From Oceanirhabdus seepicola (GTDB lineage: Bacteria; Bacillota; Clostridia; Clostridiales; Clostridiaceae): a stretch of 64,000 nt of DNA. This document shows, in pieces, positions 50,198 to 59,297 of this stretch. Numbering within the stretch: the first letter of the stretch is position 1; every line of letters begins with the position of its first letter. The translations under genes were made by a program, and so were the position numbers. The DNA is taken from contig NZ_JAGSOJ010000006.1 in assembly GCF_023684385.1 (NCBI RefSeq), forward strand, positions 1 through 64,000, in the 5' to 3' direction. Below the pieces are notes generated by a model. It searched no databases, had not been told where the DNA came from, and saw only the letters and a list, made by a program, of their open reading frames with translations.

Positions 50198-52504
50198 TTA
50201 TTGTATTTTAATAGGGTTACTATTAACTAATTTATATGACTCACCTTTGATAACAACATCTATTGTATCATTTCCTTCAAGAATAGATATATCAGTACCT
50301 TCTTTAGTTACAGATACTTGAAGGTTATTACCTCTGTATAAAATCTTGAAGTTGTAACCATTCCAGTTATCAGGAAGAGTTGGGTTAAACTCTATGTGAT
50401 TATGTCTAACTCTCATTCCAGCAAATCCTTGAACGATAGATAACCAAGTTCCTGCCATAGATGTAATATGACATCCATCCTCAGAATCATTGTTATAATT
50501 GTCTAGGTCAAGTCTTGATGTTCTTAAGTACATCTCGTATGCCTTATCAGCATTATCAATTTTTGAGGCTAAGATGTTGTGAACACATGGTGATAGTGAA
50601 GATTCATGAACAGTGATAGGCTCATAGAAGTTAAAGTTCTTCTTTATTGTTTCCATATCATATTCATCTTCAAAGAAATATATTCCTTGAAGTACGTCTG
50701 CTTGTTTAATATAACAAGAACGTAGAATCCTATCCCATGACCATTTCTGGTTAAGTGGTAAATTTGATTTATTTAAATCTTTAACAGGAAGAATTTCTTT
50801 GTCTAAGAAATTATCTTGTTGAAGGAATACACCTAGTTCCTCATCATATGGGAAATACATGTTTTCAACGATATGATTCCATTTCTCGAATTCTTCATTT
50901 TTAAAATTAAGTCTTTCTATAACAGTGTTATAGTAATCAGCGTATTCTTCTTTAATCTTCTTTAAACATCTAAGTGTATACTTAAGTGTCCAAGTAGCAA
51001 TCTTATTAGTATACCAGTTGTTGTTAACGTTATTCTCATACTCGTTTGGACCAGTAACACCTAACATTACGTATTGGTTTTTAGCTTTAGAAAAGTTAAC
51101 TCTCTGTGCCCAAAATCTTGAGATACCAACAATTACATCAATACCTTTTTCAACAACATACTGGAAGTCACCAGTATATCTTTCATAGAAATCAACAGCG
51201 TATGCAATTGCACCATTTCTGTGAATCTCTTCAAATGTGATTTCCCATTCATTGTGACACTCTTCACCATTCATAGTTACCATTGGGTATAACGCAGCAC
51301 CATCAGTAAATCCAAGTTTTTCAGCATTTTCAATAGCTTTATCTAATTGATTATGTCTGTAAACAAGTAAATTTCTAGCAACTTCATTATTACAAGTACT
51401 TAAATAGAATGGTATACAATATGCTTCAGTATCCCAGTAAGTACTACCACCATATTTTTCTCCAGTAAATCCTTTAGGACCAATATTAAGTCTACTATCA
51501 TCACCAGTATAAGTTTGCATTAACTGGAATATGTTAAATCTGATTCCTTGTTGAGCGGCAACATCTCCATCAATCGTGATATCACATGTATTCCATGTTT
51601 TAGACCATACATTGATGTGTGCTTCTAGCAAAGCATCAAATCCAGCTTCACAAGCTTTATTAGAGATTGTTTTAGTCTTTTTAAGCAGTTCAGTGTTTTC
51701 AGAGTATCTGTTTGAAGTAGTTGCAACGAATTTTTCAACCTGAGCAACTTCACCTTTTTTTACATCGATAGAATATATGTCAGATACGAATTTATCTTTT
51801 TCTATTACGTTGGGTTTAGAATCAACTTTTTCGCTGTTCACAGTTAAAACAGAAGTTAAGTAAGAACATACCATGAATGGAAGCTTCTTAGTTTCCATCA
51901 TTACATATCCTTCATTTTCATAAGATTTCTCATCTATTCTATTCCAGAAAATCTCATCATAATTTGAGTCACTGTTAACAACATTTCCATCAAGATATGA
52001 TTCAAAAGTAATATTACCATCAAAGTTTAAAGGCTTAATAGAATATCTAACAGCACCAACTTCTTTTTGTGCCATTGATATGAATCTAATGGCATTCAAC
52101 TCAATTTCTTTATCATTTTGAAGTCTACATTTAACGTTTCTAGTTAAAACTCCATTTTTCATATCTAACTCATGATAATAATTAAGAATAGTACATTTTG
52201 CTAAATCTAGTATTTCATCATCTATAGTAACGTTTATTCCTATCCAATTAGTTGAGTTTAGAACTTTTGCAAAATACTCAGGATAGCCATTTTTCCACCA
52301 ACCAACTCTAGTTTTATCCGGATAATATACTCCAGCAATATAGCTACCACGTAATGTTCTACCAGAGTAGTTCTCTTCAAAATTAGCTCTTTGTCCAAGG
52401 CATCCGTTTCCAATACTAAATAAACTTTCAGCTATTTCAACTTCATGTTCATCGTAGTGATCAAGAATGATTTTCCATGGATCTAATTTAACATTACACT
52501 TCAA
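50198..52504 (-). CDS. GH65 glycoside phosphorylase, probable maltose phosphorylase
   Basis: A 768-aa GH65 enzyme. N-terminal beta-sandwich; catalytic (alpha/alpha)6 barrel with YGGSTYWDTEAYCIPFY, HNEWEITFEEIHRNGAIAY, VTGPNEYENNVNNNWYTN (general acid Glu) and the phosphate-binding HESSLSPCVHN. Sequence features fit maltose phosphorylase (maltose + Pi to beta-glucose-1-phosphate + glucose); trehalose or kojibiose phosphorylase are less likely. No beta-phosphoglucomutase is in the window. The neighbouring ROK kinase could use the glucose. GGGGGAAGT site. LacI-type operators overlap the promoter. Confidence 0.88.
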   Translation of the reverse strand: MKCNVKLDPWKIILDHYDEHEVEIAESLFSIGNGCLGQRANFEENYSGRTLRGSYIAGVYYPDKTRVGWWKNGYPEYFAKVLNSTNWIGINVTIDDEILDLAKCTILNYYHELDMKNGVLTRNVKCRLQNDKEIELNAIRFISMAQKEVGAVRYSIKPLNFDGNITFESYLDGNVVNSDSNYDEIFWNRIDEKSYENEGYVMMETKKLPFMVCSYLTSVLTVNSEKVDSKPNVIEKDKFVSDIYSIDVKKGEVAQVEKFVATTSNRYSENTELLKKTKTISNKACEAGFDALLEAHINVWSKTWNTCDITIDGDVAAQQGIRFNIFQLMQTYTGDDSRLNIGPKGFTGEKYGGSTYWDTEAYCIPFYLSTCNNEVARNLLVYRHNQLDKAIENAEKLGFTDGAALYPMVTMNGEECHNEWEITFEEIHRNGAIAYAVDFYERYTGDFQYVVEKGIDVIVGISRFWAQRVNFSKAKNQYVMLGVTGPNEYENNVNNNWYTNKIATWTLKYTLRCLKKIKEEYADYYNTVIERLNFKNEEFEKWNHIVENMYFPYDEELGVFLQQDNFLDKEILPVKDLNKSNLPLNQKWSWDRILRSCYIKQADVLQGIYFFEDEYDMETIKKNFNFYEPITVHESSLSPCVHNILASKIDNADKAYEMYLRTSRLDLDNYNNDSEDGCHITSMAGTWLSIVQGFAGMRVRHNHIEFNPTLPDNWNGYNFKILYRGNNLQVSVTKEGTDISILEGNDTIDVVIKGESYKLVNSNPIKIQ

Positions 52505-52537
52505 GTTACTTCCCCCTCTATATGTTTTTTATCTTAT

Positions 52538-52597
52538 TGTATAATTTTATTCAAACGATTGCACAACTTACAAAACTAAGTATAACATAAACGGTTT
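52538..52597 (-). promoter_or_regulatory. GH65 promoter with two LacI-type operators
   Basis: On the minus strand TTGTGC (plus 52561-52566), 17-bp spacer, TATACA (plus 52538-52543). TCAAACGATTGCA (52551-52563) overlaps the spacer and -35, and TAAACGGTTT (52588-52597) lies upstream. Both have the AAACG-x-TT centre of LacI-family operators; a third is at 53801. Confidence 0.55.
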
Positions 52598-52691
52598 TTG
52601 TTGTAAAAGTATATTTAGAGTATTTCATAAGTTTTTTGGTATTGAACAAAGTTTACAAGAAAAATACATTGAATTTAGTGCATTTGTTCAA

Positions 52692-52721
52692 TTGCGTAGA
52701 AAGGTTGGTATACACTATAAT
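52692..52721 (+). promoter_or_regulatory. Promoter of the ROK kinase gene
   Basis: TTGCGT (52692-52697), 18-bp spacer, TATAAT (52716-52721), divergent from the GH65 promoter. Confidence 0.55.
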
Positions 52722-52780
52722 ATAGGTTATAAGAGTATTATATTCGGAAACTAGAAAATTATTTATTAAAGGAGAAAATT

Positions 52781-53713
52781 ATGAGAATAGGCGTTGATAT
52801 TGGAGGAACAAATATAGTAACAGGGTTAGTAAAGGATGGGAAAATTCTTGATAGAGTTTCTTTTAAAGCTCAAGAAGCAAGAAGAGATAATTCGATTGTA
52901 GAGAAAATTATAGAGAATATAAAAGAGTTATGCAAAAAAAATAGCATAACTCCTGAGCAAGTTGAGTCAATAGGTATAGGGGTACCAGGAGCTGTTAACT
53001 ACATAGAGGGAACTGTAATTGAATGTGTTAATTTAGGCATGAAAGATGTTCCTTTAAGAAGCGAATTAAGAAAAGAACTTGGTGATGTGACGGTTCTTGT
53101 AGAGAATGATGCAAATGCTGCAACTGTATGTGAACACCTTTATGGAACAATGAAAGGTACAAGAAATTCAATGTTAGTGACTATCGGAACTGGAGTAGGC
53201 GGTGGATTCATCTTAAATGGTGAATTATTCTCAGGTAAAAGTGGAAGAGTAGCTGAAATTGGGCATATTACTGTAGGGGAAGGATTTTATGAGTGTGGAT
53301 GTGGCCAAAGAGGGTGCTTAGAGACATTTGCTTCAGCGACAGCTATTGTTAAATATGCTAAAAAACTTATCAAAGATGGTGAAAGTAGTTTGTTAGAGCA
53401 AAGAATAGCAAAAGGGATAATTGAGACTAAGGATGTTTTTGATTGTGCTAAAGAAGGAGATAAAGTATGTTTAAGCGCTATCCAGAGATTTGTTAAATAT
53501 CTTTCTATTGGTATAGCTAATTTTATAAATGTATTAGATCTGGAATTGGTTGCTATTGGCGGAGGGGTATGCAATGGTCATGAGTTGTTCTTTGATGATT
53601 TAGTTAAAGAGATTAATAAGAGAACCCTATTCAAAGCATCTGGAAATTGTAAAGTATGCATAGCAGAATTGAAAAATGATGCGGGAATTATCGGAGCGGC
53701 AATGATTAACTAA
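52781..53713 (+). CDS. ROK-family sugar kinase, probable glucokinase
   Basis: A 310-aa ROK kinase. ATP-binding DIGGTNIVTGLV at the N terminus, GIGVPGAVNYIEG, VENDANAATVCEH, phosphate site TIGTGVGGGFI and the ROK zinc motif GHITVG...CGCGQRGCLETFAS. It lacks the DNA-binding domain of NagC/Mlc, so it is an enzyme. The glucose set free by the divergent GH65 phosphorylase is its likely substrate. AAAGGAG site before ATG 52781. Confidence 0.9.
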   Translation: MRIGVDIGGTNIVTGLVKDGKILDRVSFKAQEARRDNSIVEKIIENIKELCKKNSITPEQVESIGIGVPGAVNYIEGTVIECVNLGMKDVPLRSELRKELGDVTVLVENDANAATVCEHLYGTMKGTRNSMLVTIGTGVGGGFILNGELFSGKSGRVAEIGHITVGEGFYECGCGQRGCLETFASATAIVKYAKKLIKDGESSLLEQRIAKGIIETKDVFDCAKEGDKVCLSAIQRFVKYLSIGIANFINVLDLELVAIGGGVCNGHELFFDDLVKEINKRTLFKASGNCKVCIAELKNDAGIIGAAMIN

Positions 53714-53800
53714 TATATTTTTGTCACATTCTACAAAAATTATTATTTTAGCGGTATGCTGTTTAATTGCATTAAGAGATATGTTATATTAATAGTATAG

Positions 53801-53812
53801 AAAACGTTTGCA
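53801..53812 (+). promoter_or_regulatory. LacI-type operator upstream of the MsmK-like gene
   Basis: AAAACGTTTGCA, close to the palindromic GCAAACGTTTGC recognised by MalR/CcpA-type LacI proteins. TTGCAT at 53767 with AT-rich sequence 17 bp later could be the promoter. Confidence 0.5.
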
Positions 53813-53865
53813 TAACAATTGATTATATAGAGTTGAAACAAATGAAAATAATGGAGGAGAGTCAT

Positions 53866-54975
53866 ATGGCAGGTTTAACTTTAAAAGGTATTAAAAAGAT
53901 ATATCCAGGAAATGATTATTATTCAGTAAAAGATTTCAATATGGAAATAGCTGATAAAGAATTTATTGTACTTGTTGGTCCATCAGGTTGTGGTAAATCT
54001 ACAACATTAAGAATGATCGCTGGTCTTGAAGAGATAAGTGAAGGTGAATTATGTATTGATGGGACTCGTGTGAACGATAAAGCTCCTAAAGATAGAGATA
54101 TTGCTATGGTATTCCAGAACTATGCACTTTATCCTCATATGACAGTATATGAAAATATGGCATTTGGACTAAAGTTAAAGAAAGTACCAAAGGCTGAAAT
54201 AGATGAAAAGGTAAGAAAAGCTGCTAAAGTTCTTGAAATCGAAGATCTTCTTAAAAAGAAGCCTAAGCAAATGTCAGGTGGTCAGAGACAGAGAGTTGCA
54301 CTTGGAAGAGCTATAGTAAGACAACCAAAAGTTTTCTTAATGGATGAACCTCTTTCAAATCTTGATGCTAAGCTAAGAGTTCAGATGAGAGCAGAGATAT
54401 CTAAATTACACAAGGAGCTACAGACGACTTTTGTATATGTAACACACGATCAAACTGAAGCCATGACAATGGGAAGTAGAATAGTTATTATGAACAAAGG
54501 AGAAATCATGCAGGCTGATACACCTCAAAATGCATATGATAATCCAAAAAATCTTTTCGTTGCTCAGTTCATTGGAAGTCCACAGATGAACATTTTAAAA
54601 GCAGTTGTTTGTGAAGAAGCAGGAGAAGTAGTTGCAAAGCTTGGAGCGCTAAATATAAAATTAAGCGAGAAGCATCAAAAAGCTCTTAAGAGAGAAAATC
54701 AAATTGGTAAAGATGTATATGTAGGTATAAGACCTGCTGGGATAAATATGTTATCTAAAGAAGATAATGCTAGTGGTACTGTATTCGAAGAAGAAATTAT
54801 AGTTGCTGAGATGATGGGAAGTGAGACTTTCTTACACCTTGACACTCAAGGAAATAGAATAGTTGCTAGAATTGATGCTCACCACAAAGTAACATCAGGA
54901 GATAAGGTTAGATTAGAAATGCCAACGGATAAAATTTATTTATTCCATGGGGAAACAGAAAAAGTTATAAAATAA
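53866..54975 (+). CDS. msmK: Multi-sugar ABC transporter ATPase (MsmK/UgpC/MalK type)
   Basis: A 369-aa ATPase that energises carbohydrate ABC importers. Walker A GPSGCGKST, signature MSGGQRQRVALGRAI, Walker B KVFLMDEPLSNLDAKLR, and a C-terminal TOBE region (about 245-369). No permease or binding protein lies nearby, so it probably serves several sugar importers encoded elsewhere, as MsmK does in streptococci. ATG 53866 follows GGAGGAGAG; the open frame from 53833 is a fortuitous extension. A LacI-type operator lies 54 bp upstream. Confidence 0.92.
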   Translation: MAGLTLKGIKKIYPGNDYYSVKDFNMEIADKEFIVLVGPSGCGKSTTLRMIAGLEEISEGELCIDGTRVNDKAPKDRDIAMVFQNYALYPHMTVYENMAFGLKLKKVPKAEIDEKVRKAAKVLEIEDLLKKKPKQMSGGQRQRVALGRAIVRQPKVFLMDEPLSNLDAKLRVQMRAEISKLHKELQTTFVYVTHDQTEAMTMGSRIVIMNKGEIMQADTPQNAYDNPKNLFVAQFIGSPQMNILKAVVCEEAGEVVAKLGALNIKLSEKHQKALKRENQIGKDVYVGIRPAGINMLSKEDNASGTVFEEEIIVAEMMGSETFLHLDTQGNRIVARIDAHHKVTSGDKVRLEMPTDKIYLFHGETEKVIK

Positions 54976-55082
54976 TTGAAATCAAATCTCCTTCTTGTGT
55001 GAGCATGAAGGGGATTCTCTGTAATATGCCTAACAGATAATTCTTAATTTTGTGAAATGTTATGCATTATGGAAGGTTTATG

Positions 55083-55110
55083 TTGAATAAAGCGCATTTG
55101 ATGGTATAAT
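55083..55110 (+). promoter_or_regulatory. Promoter of the LacI-family regulator gene
   Basis: TTGAAT (55083-55088), 16-bp spacer, TATAAT (55105-55110). Upstream, AATCTCCTTC...GAAGGGGATT (54984-55014) could end the msmK transcript. Confidence 0.55.
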
Positions 55111-55232
55111 TATCTTGCAGTTATTTATGCATTTTGACTTATATTAACAGAAGTTACTTGGAATTGTAGTAAGAACAAAGTGATATATAAATAATTATTG
55201 GAAATTAGAAAAGCATATAGGAAGTGAAAAAA

Positions 55233-56240
55233 ATGCATGTAACAATAAAAGATGTTGCAAAGCTTGCAGGAGTATCACCATCAACTGTTTCTAGGGTTAT
55301 TGCAGATAATCCAAAGATTAGCGATGCAACAAAAAAGAATGTTTATAAAGCAATGGATGAACTGAACTATCATCCAAATGCCATTGCCAGAAGTTTGGCA
55401 AATAAATCAACAAAGATATTAGGATTAATATTACCAAGTACAGAAGAGGATATTTTTAAAAATCCTTTCTTCATACAGGTGATGACAGGTGTTAGCCATT
55501 ATGCACAAAAAAATGGATATTATATACTATATACATACGCTACTTCAGAAGACGAAGAACTTGAACATTTAAAGAAGTTAATGTTCAGTAGATGGGTAGA
55601 TGGAATCATTCTTACTACTATAAGAAAAGATGATAAGTGTATCCAATATCTCAAGGAAAATCAATACCCATTTGTTGTAGTTGGTAAACCAGAGAGTACT
55701 GATGGTATTTTGTGGGTGGATAATGATAACTTCCATGCTATGTATACAGTTGTAAATCAACTCATTCAAAAGGGGCATAGGAAGATTGGATTCATAGGGG
55801 GACCACACGTTTTAAATGTTACTATGAATAGATTGGATGGATATTTAAGAGCCATAGAGAATAGTGGTATACAAGTGGATGAAAAACTTATCATGCGTAA
55901 GGAATTCACTGAAGAAGGTGGTTATGAAGCTATGAAACATATTCTTGCTTATGATCACCCAAGTGCAATTGTTACTACAGATGATCTTATCGCTTTCGGT
56001 GCTTTGAAAGCACTAAGAGAAGAGGAAATAGATGATATATCTGTTATTGGATTTAACAATACACCACTTGCCGCTTATCAACATCCAACTCTTTCATCTG
56101 TGGATATAAATGCAGAAAAATTAGGTTCTTTTGCAGCTCGACTTTTGATAAAGCATCTTGAAAAGAAAGACGATGGTATAAACAGCTATATTATTGATAC
56201 GAAGTTGGTTGAAAGAGAATCCTCAGAAAAGAAAAAATAA
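55233..56240 (+). CDS. LacI-family transcriptional regulator, MalR-like
   Basis: A 335-aa regulator. N-terminal helix-turn-helix TIKDVAKLAGVSPSTVSRVI and hinge AIARSLANKSTKILGLI, then a periplasmic-binding-like effector domain with IGFIGGPHVLNVTMNRLDGY and TTDDLIAFGALKALRE. It probably represses the GH65 and msmK genes through the AAACG operators, with maltose or a relative as inducer. ATG 55233 is chosen by spacing to AGGAAG; GTG 55224 is in frame. Confidence 0.92.
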   Translation: MHVTIKDVAKLAGVSPSTVSRVIADNPKISDATKKNVYKAMDELNYHPNAIARSLANKSTKILGLILPSTEEDIFKNPFFIQVMTGVSHYAQKNGYYILYTYATSEDEELEHLKKLMFSRWVDGIILTTIRKDDKCIQYLKENQYPFVVVGKPESTDGILWVDNDNFHAMYTVVNQLIQKGHRKIGFIGGPHVLNVTMNRLDGYLRAIENSGIQVDEKLIMRKEFTEEGGYEAMKHILAYDHPSAIVTTDDLIAFGALKALREEEIDDISVIGFNNTPLAAYQHPTLSSVDINAEKLGSFAARLLIKHLEKKDDGINSYIIDTKLVERESSEKKK

Positions 56241-56241
56241 A

Positions 56242-56279
56242 AAACACCAAAATGCAGAACTTAGCATTTTGGTGTTTTG
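56242..56279. terminator. Bidirectional terminator
   Basis: AAAACACCAAAATGC (56242-56256) and GCATTTTGGTGTTTT (56265-56279), between the lacI-type gene and the convergent PAP2-like gene. Confidence 0.92.
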
Positions 56280-56297
56280 TTTTTATGTTTAAGTTTT

Positions 56298-56972
56298 TTA
56301 TTGTTCAGTTATAATATCTTGATCTACTTTTCTTGTGAAAGATAGCTTGTAAATCAGAATATACATTATTGCTGATAGAATAATGGCACCGAATACATCA
56401 ACTATTGAATGCTGCTTGATACATACAGTAGACATAGATATTAAAACTGTAGATATATAGGCGAAAATTCTCACCCATCTTTTATCCTTGAATGCGGAAC
56501 TAGTGCATATAGCAATATTTATCCCTATAGAATTATAAACATGCAAGCTTGGAAATACGTTGGCAGGCGGATCCGTAGATCTTATGCTGTATATTAACTG
56601 CAAGAAGATATCATTATTATAAATATTACTAATATCATTTCTTAAATCTTGTCCATTTGGGAAAAAGAAATAAACCACATATGCTGCTAATGCACCATAA
56701 ATAATGAATTTGATAAATTTTGTAAATTCTTCTTTAGAATAAAAAGCAAAATAAACATAACCCCAAAAAAGATATACATACCAGAATACGTACGGTACTA
56801 CAAAATACTTTATAAATGGAATGTAATCGTCTAACTTAACGTGCATAATATATTTTGGTTCAATATAGACTTGAAGGAAATAAAATATATAAGTCGTAGG
56901 TATAAATAATAAGAAAAGTTTGAAGTGTCCATATTTTTTATAAATGCTAGTAAAATTTTGTTTTAAATCCAT
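56298..56972 (-). CDS. PAP2-like membrane phosphatase/transferase
   Basis: A 224-aa membrane protein with about six segments. PAP2-superfamily motifs are PPANVFPSLHVYNS (C2, with the catalytic His) and CIKQHSIVDVFGA (C3). The classic C1 KX6RP is not seen, as in the inositol-phosphorylceramide-synthase-like branch. It acts on phospholipid or prenyl phosphates at the membrane. Substrate unknown. AGGAGG site. Convergent with the LacI-type gene. Confidence 0.82.
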   Translation of the reverse strand: MDLKQNFTSIYKKYGHFKLFLLFIPTTYIFYFLQVYIEPKYIMHVKLDDYIPFIKYFVVPYVFWYVYLFWGYVYFAFYSKEEFTKFIKFIIYGALAAYVVYFFFPNGQDLRNDISNIYNNDIFLQLIYSIRSTDPPANVFPSLHVYNSIGINIAICTSSAFKDKRWVRIFAYISTVLISMSTVCIKQHSIVDVFGAIILSAIMYILIYKLSFTRKVDQDIITEQ

Positions 56973-57196
56973 ATTAATCCTCCTTGGAAAACACTACAAA
57001 ATTATTATATCCCATAAAAATGGCAATTTAAATGAAAAGGATGGTTAATTAACAGTTTATTCACAAACAAGTGTTAAGTATAAGAATTAAAATCAAAAAA
57101 CTGTATCAGATTTAGTATTAGTATGAATTTTCACCAAAAATAAGGGGAAAATATTAAAAAATATGGAGGAAAAATAAAAATATAAGGAATCAATAT

Positions 57197-58174
57197 ATGA
57201 GAAAATTTGACGAAAATAATAAACCTGTTATTGTGGTAAGTAAATGTCTAAACTTTGATAGGTGTAGATACAATGGCGATGGAGAAAAGAATAAATTTGT
57301 TGAGAATTTAAAGAATTATGTTATCTTTAAACCTATTTGTCCAGAAGTGGAAATTGGGCTCCCAACGCCTAGAAAACCTATAAGATTAGTGAGTGACCAT
57401 AATAATATTATTAAACTTTTGCAACCGCAAACAGGTAATGATTATAGTGAACTCATGTATGAGTATGCCGATTCTCTTTGCCAAAAACTTGGGGAAGTTG
57501 ATGGATTCATACTTAAAACTAGATCACCTTCTTGTGGAATAAAGGATGTTAAGATTTATAGTGGAATTGAAAAAGGAGCTACTAGTAAAAAAGGAAGAGG
57601 GATTGTTGGAGGAAAGATTAGTCAAAGTTATAACAGGACTCCTATAGAGGATGACGGAAGGTTGAAAAATTTTAAAATTAGGGAGGACTTTTTAACTAAG
57701 GTTTACACCTTAAAGGATTTCCAAAACTTAAAAAAAGAGAAATCACTTGATAAATTAAAAGAGTTTCATAAAAATAATAAACTTTTGTTAATGTCTTATC
57801 ATGCAGGAAAACTCTCAGAATTAGGTAAGATTTTAGGTAAGGGTTGTAAGGAAAATCTAGAAGAATCATATAAAGATTATGAAGAAGGGTTAGTAATAGC
57901 TCTTAGTAAAAATTCAAGATATAAATCAAATATAAATGTACTCAATAAATGTTTGGGATATTTTTCAAGCGATATATCAATGGAAGAGAGAAAATTCATT
58001 CTTGAATTAATAGATAACTTCAAAGATAAGAGAATTCCATTAAGTGTTCCAATGAACGTTATAAAGAGCTATGTAGTAAGATTCAATATTAAAAATTTGA
58101 TGAATCAGAGCTTCTTTGAGCCATATCCGAGTGGTTTGATAGAGGTTACAGATTCTGGAAAAGGAAGAGAGTAG
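57197..58174 (+). CDS. DUF523 and DUF1722 two-domain protein
   Basis: A 325-aa protein. DUF523 (about 1-150) shows VVSKCLNFDRCRYNGDG, CPEVEIGLPTPRKPIRL and KTRSPSCGI, with conserved Cys residues. DUF1722/YbgA (about 185-315) shows LLMSYHAGKLSELGKILG and FKDKRIPLSVPMN. The fusion is common in Firmicutes, often near 2-thiouracil-desulfurase or photolyase genes. Activity here is not known; a Cys-dependent sulfur or redox reaction is likely. It precedes the ATP-cone gene by 9 bp. Confidence 0.88.
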   Translation: MRKFDENNKPVIVVSKCLNFDRCRYNGDGEKNKFVENLKNYVIFKPICPEVEIGLPTPRKPIRLVSDHNNIIKLLQPQTGNDYSELMYEYADSLCQKLGEVDGFILKTRSPSCGIKDVKIYSGIEKGATSKKGRGIVGGKISQSYNRTPIEDDGRLKNFKIREDFLTKVYTLKDFQNLKKEKSLDKLKEFHKNNKLLLMSYHAGKLSELGKILGKGCKENLEESYKDYEEGLVIALSKNSRYKSNINVLNKCLGYFSSDISMEERKFILELIDNFKDKRIPLSVPMNVIKSYVVRFNIKNLMNQSFFEPYPSGLIEVTDSGKGRE

Positions 58175-58183
58175 GGTGGTATT

Positions 58184-58450
58184 ATGAAGGTTAAGAAAAG
58201 AAATGGGAAAATTGAAAATTTTGAAATAAATAAGGTTGCTAACTCAATTGCTAATGCATCTGACGAAACTCATGAACCATTAAATATGGGAGACATTGAT
58301 ATTCTTACAAAGGACATTAATCATAAATTAAAAGAAATAGGAAAAGAAATTATAGATTCAGAAGAAATATTTGATACAATTTTACTTTATCTAATGAAAG
58401 AAAGATTTTATCATATTGCTGAACAATATAGGAAAAAAAGTGAATGGTAA
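58184..58450 (+). CDS. Stand-alone ATP-cone domain protein (first)
   Basis: An 88-aa protein that is only an ATP-cone: VKKRNGKIENFEINKVANSI, then an acidic middle and a C-terminal helix FDTILLYLMKERFYHIAEQY. ATP-cones normally form the allosteric N terminus of ribonucleotide reductases or part of NrdR; here no catalytic or zinc-ribbon part follows. It could be a free nucleotide-sensing subunit. GGGTGG site; it follows the DUF523 gene by 9 bp. A paralogue begins 74 bp later. Confidence 0.88.
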   Translation: MKVKKRNGKIENFEINKVANSIANASDETHEPLNMGDIDILTKDINHKLKEIGKEIIDSEEIFDTILLYLMKERFYHIAEQYRKKSEW

Positions 58451-58524
58451 AGATTAATAAATAAGAAAATATATCTATGTTTATGTTATAATTAGAATAA
58501 AATATTGTTCAAAGGGGTGGTTTT

Positions 58525-58794
58525 GTGAAGGTATTAAAAAGAAATGGTAGTGTTCAAGATTTTTCTATAGATAAGGTTAAAACATCTATACGTAATGCAG
58601 CTGAAGATACTCATAAACCCATAACAGATGGAGACGTTGAAATACTTAGCAGAGGGATAGAAAGAAGGCTTGAGTCTTTAATGAGAGAAGAGATAACATC
58701 AAATGATATATTTGAGAATACTCTTTTAGTTTTAATGAAATATAGATTTTATAATCTTGCTAAAGAGTATAGAGAAGGAGCAATGGATAGGTAA
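58525..58794 (+). CDS. Stand-alone ATP-cone domain protein (second)
   Basis: An 89-aa ATP-cone protein paralogous to the one at 58184: VLKRNGSVQDFSIDKVKTSI, DTHKPITDGDVEILSRGI, and FENTLLVLMKYRFYNLAKEY. About half the residues agree, so the duplication is old rather than recent. GTG start at 58525 after AAGGGGTGG. It ends just before a hairpin-repeat remnant. Possible partners are a ribonucleotide reductase or the DUF523/DUF1722 protein; neither is shown. Confidence 0.88.
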   Translation: MKVLKRNGSVQDFSIDKVKTSIRNAAEDTHKPITDGDVEILSRGIERRLESLMREEITSNDIFENTLLVLMKYRFYNLAKEYREGAMDR

Positions 58795-58801
58795 AGAAAA
58801 A

Positions 58802-58848
58802 ACATAGTTGAGAGTAGAGAACGTAGGATGTTTCTGACCCTAAGGGTT
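58802..58848. repeat. Left-end remnant of the hairpin-repeat family
   Basis: ACATAGTTGAGAGTAGAGAA, then CGTAGGATGTTTCTGACC, matches the left terminus of the 247-bp element. It is cut off where the transposase remnant begins. Confidence 0.55.
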
Positions 58849-59073
58849 GAAGTAAAATATGATGAATTAAAAAACAGATTAGAGATTGAAAATTTTACAG
58901 GAAGAACAAAAATAGCAATAGAACAAGATTTTTATGCATCAATTTATCAATCGAATATAATTGAATTAACTAGATAAGAAAGTGATAAAATTGTTAAAGA
59001 AAAAAATAAGGGTAAAAATTTAAAGCATGAATATAAAACCAATTTGAATATTTTAATTGGAATCCAAATGTAA
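58849..59073 (+). pseudogene. IS4-like transposase C-terminal remnant
   Basis: Frame from 58849 gives EVKYDELKNRLEIENFTGRT, KIAIEQDFYASIYQSNIIEL, then TR, a TAA stop, and further transposase-like residues (KIVKEKNKGKNLKHEYKTN) to a stop at 59071. This is the region after the catalytic core in IS4-type transposases (ENFTG...AIEQDFYA). The N-terminal half and the DDE residues are missing. Confidence 0.7.
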
Positions 59074-59081
59074 TAAACACT

Positions 59082-59126
59082 AAAAATGACTGAACTCTTC
59101 ATCTCAAAGTTTTCAGTCATTTTTTA
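59082..59126. terminator. Terminator-like hairpin after the IS4 remnant
   Basis: AAAAATGACTGAA (59082-59094) and TTCAGTCATTTTT (59112-59124) with flanking T and A runs; it may work on both strands. 59127-59297 shows no gene. Confidence 0.8.
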
Positions 59127-59297
59127 GTATTTACTGTATTAATTTTCAACTCTTTTTTTGGTCTTTTTCAAAGTGATTTTCGCTATTTTTCCTAAAAGAA
59201 TTTGTAGACTACTTTAGTGCCCTGCTTACCTGATTTTTTGAAGGAAAAACTGGCTCTTTTGTAGTGGGAAATTTGAGTTCATAAGTATCATATTCCT

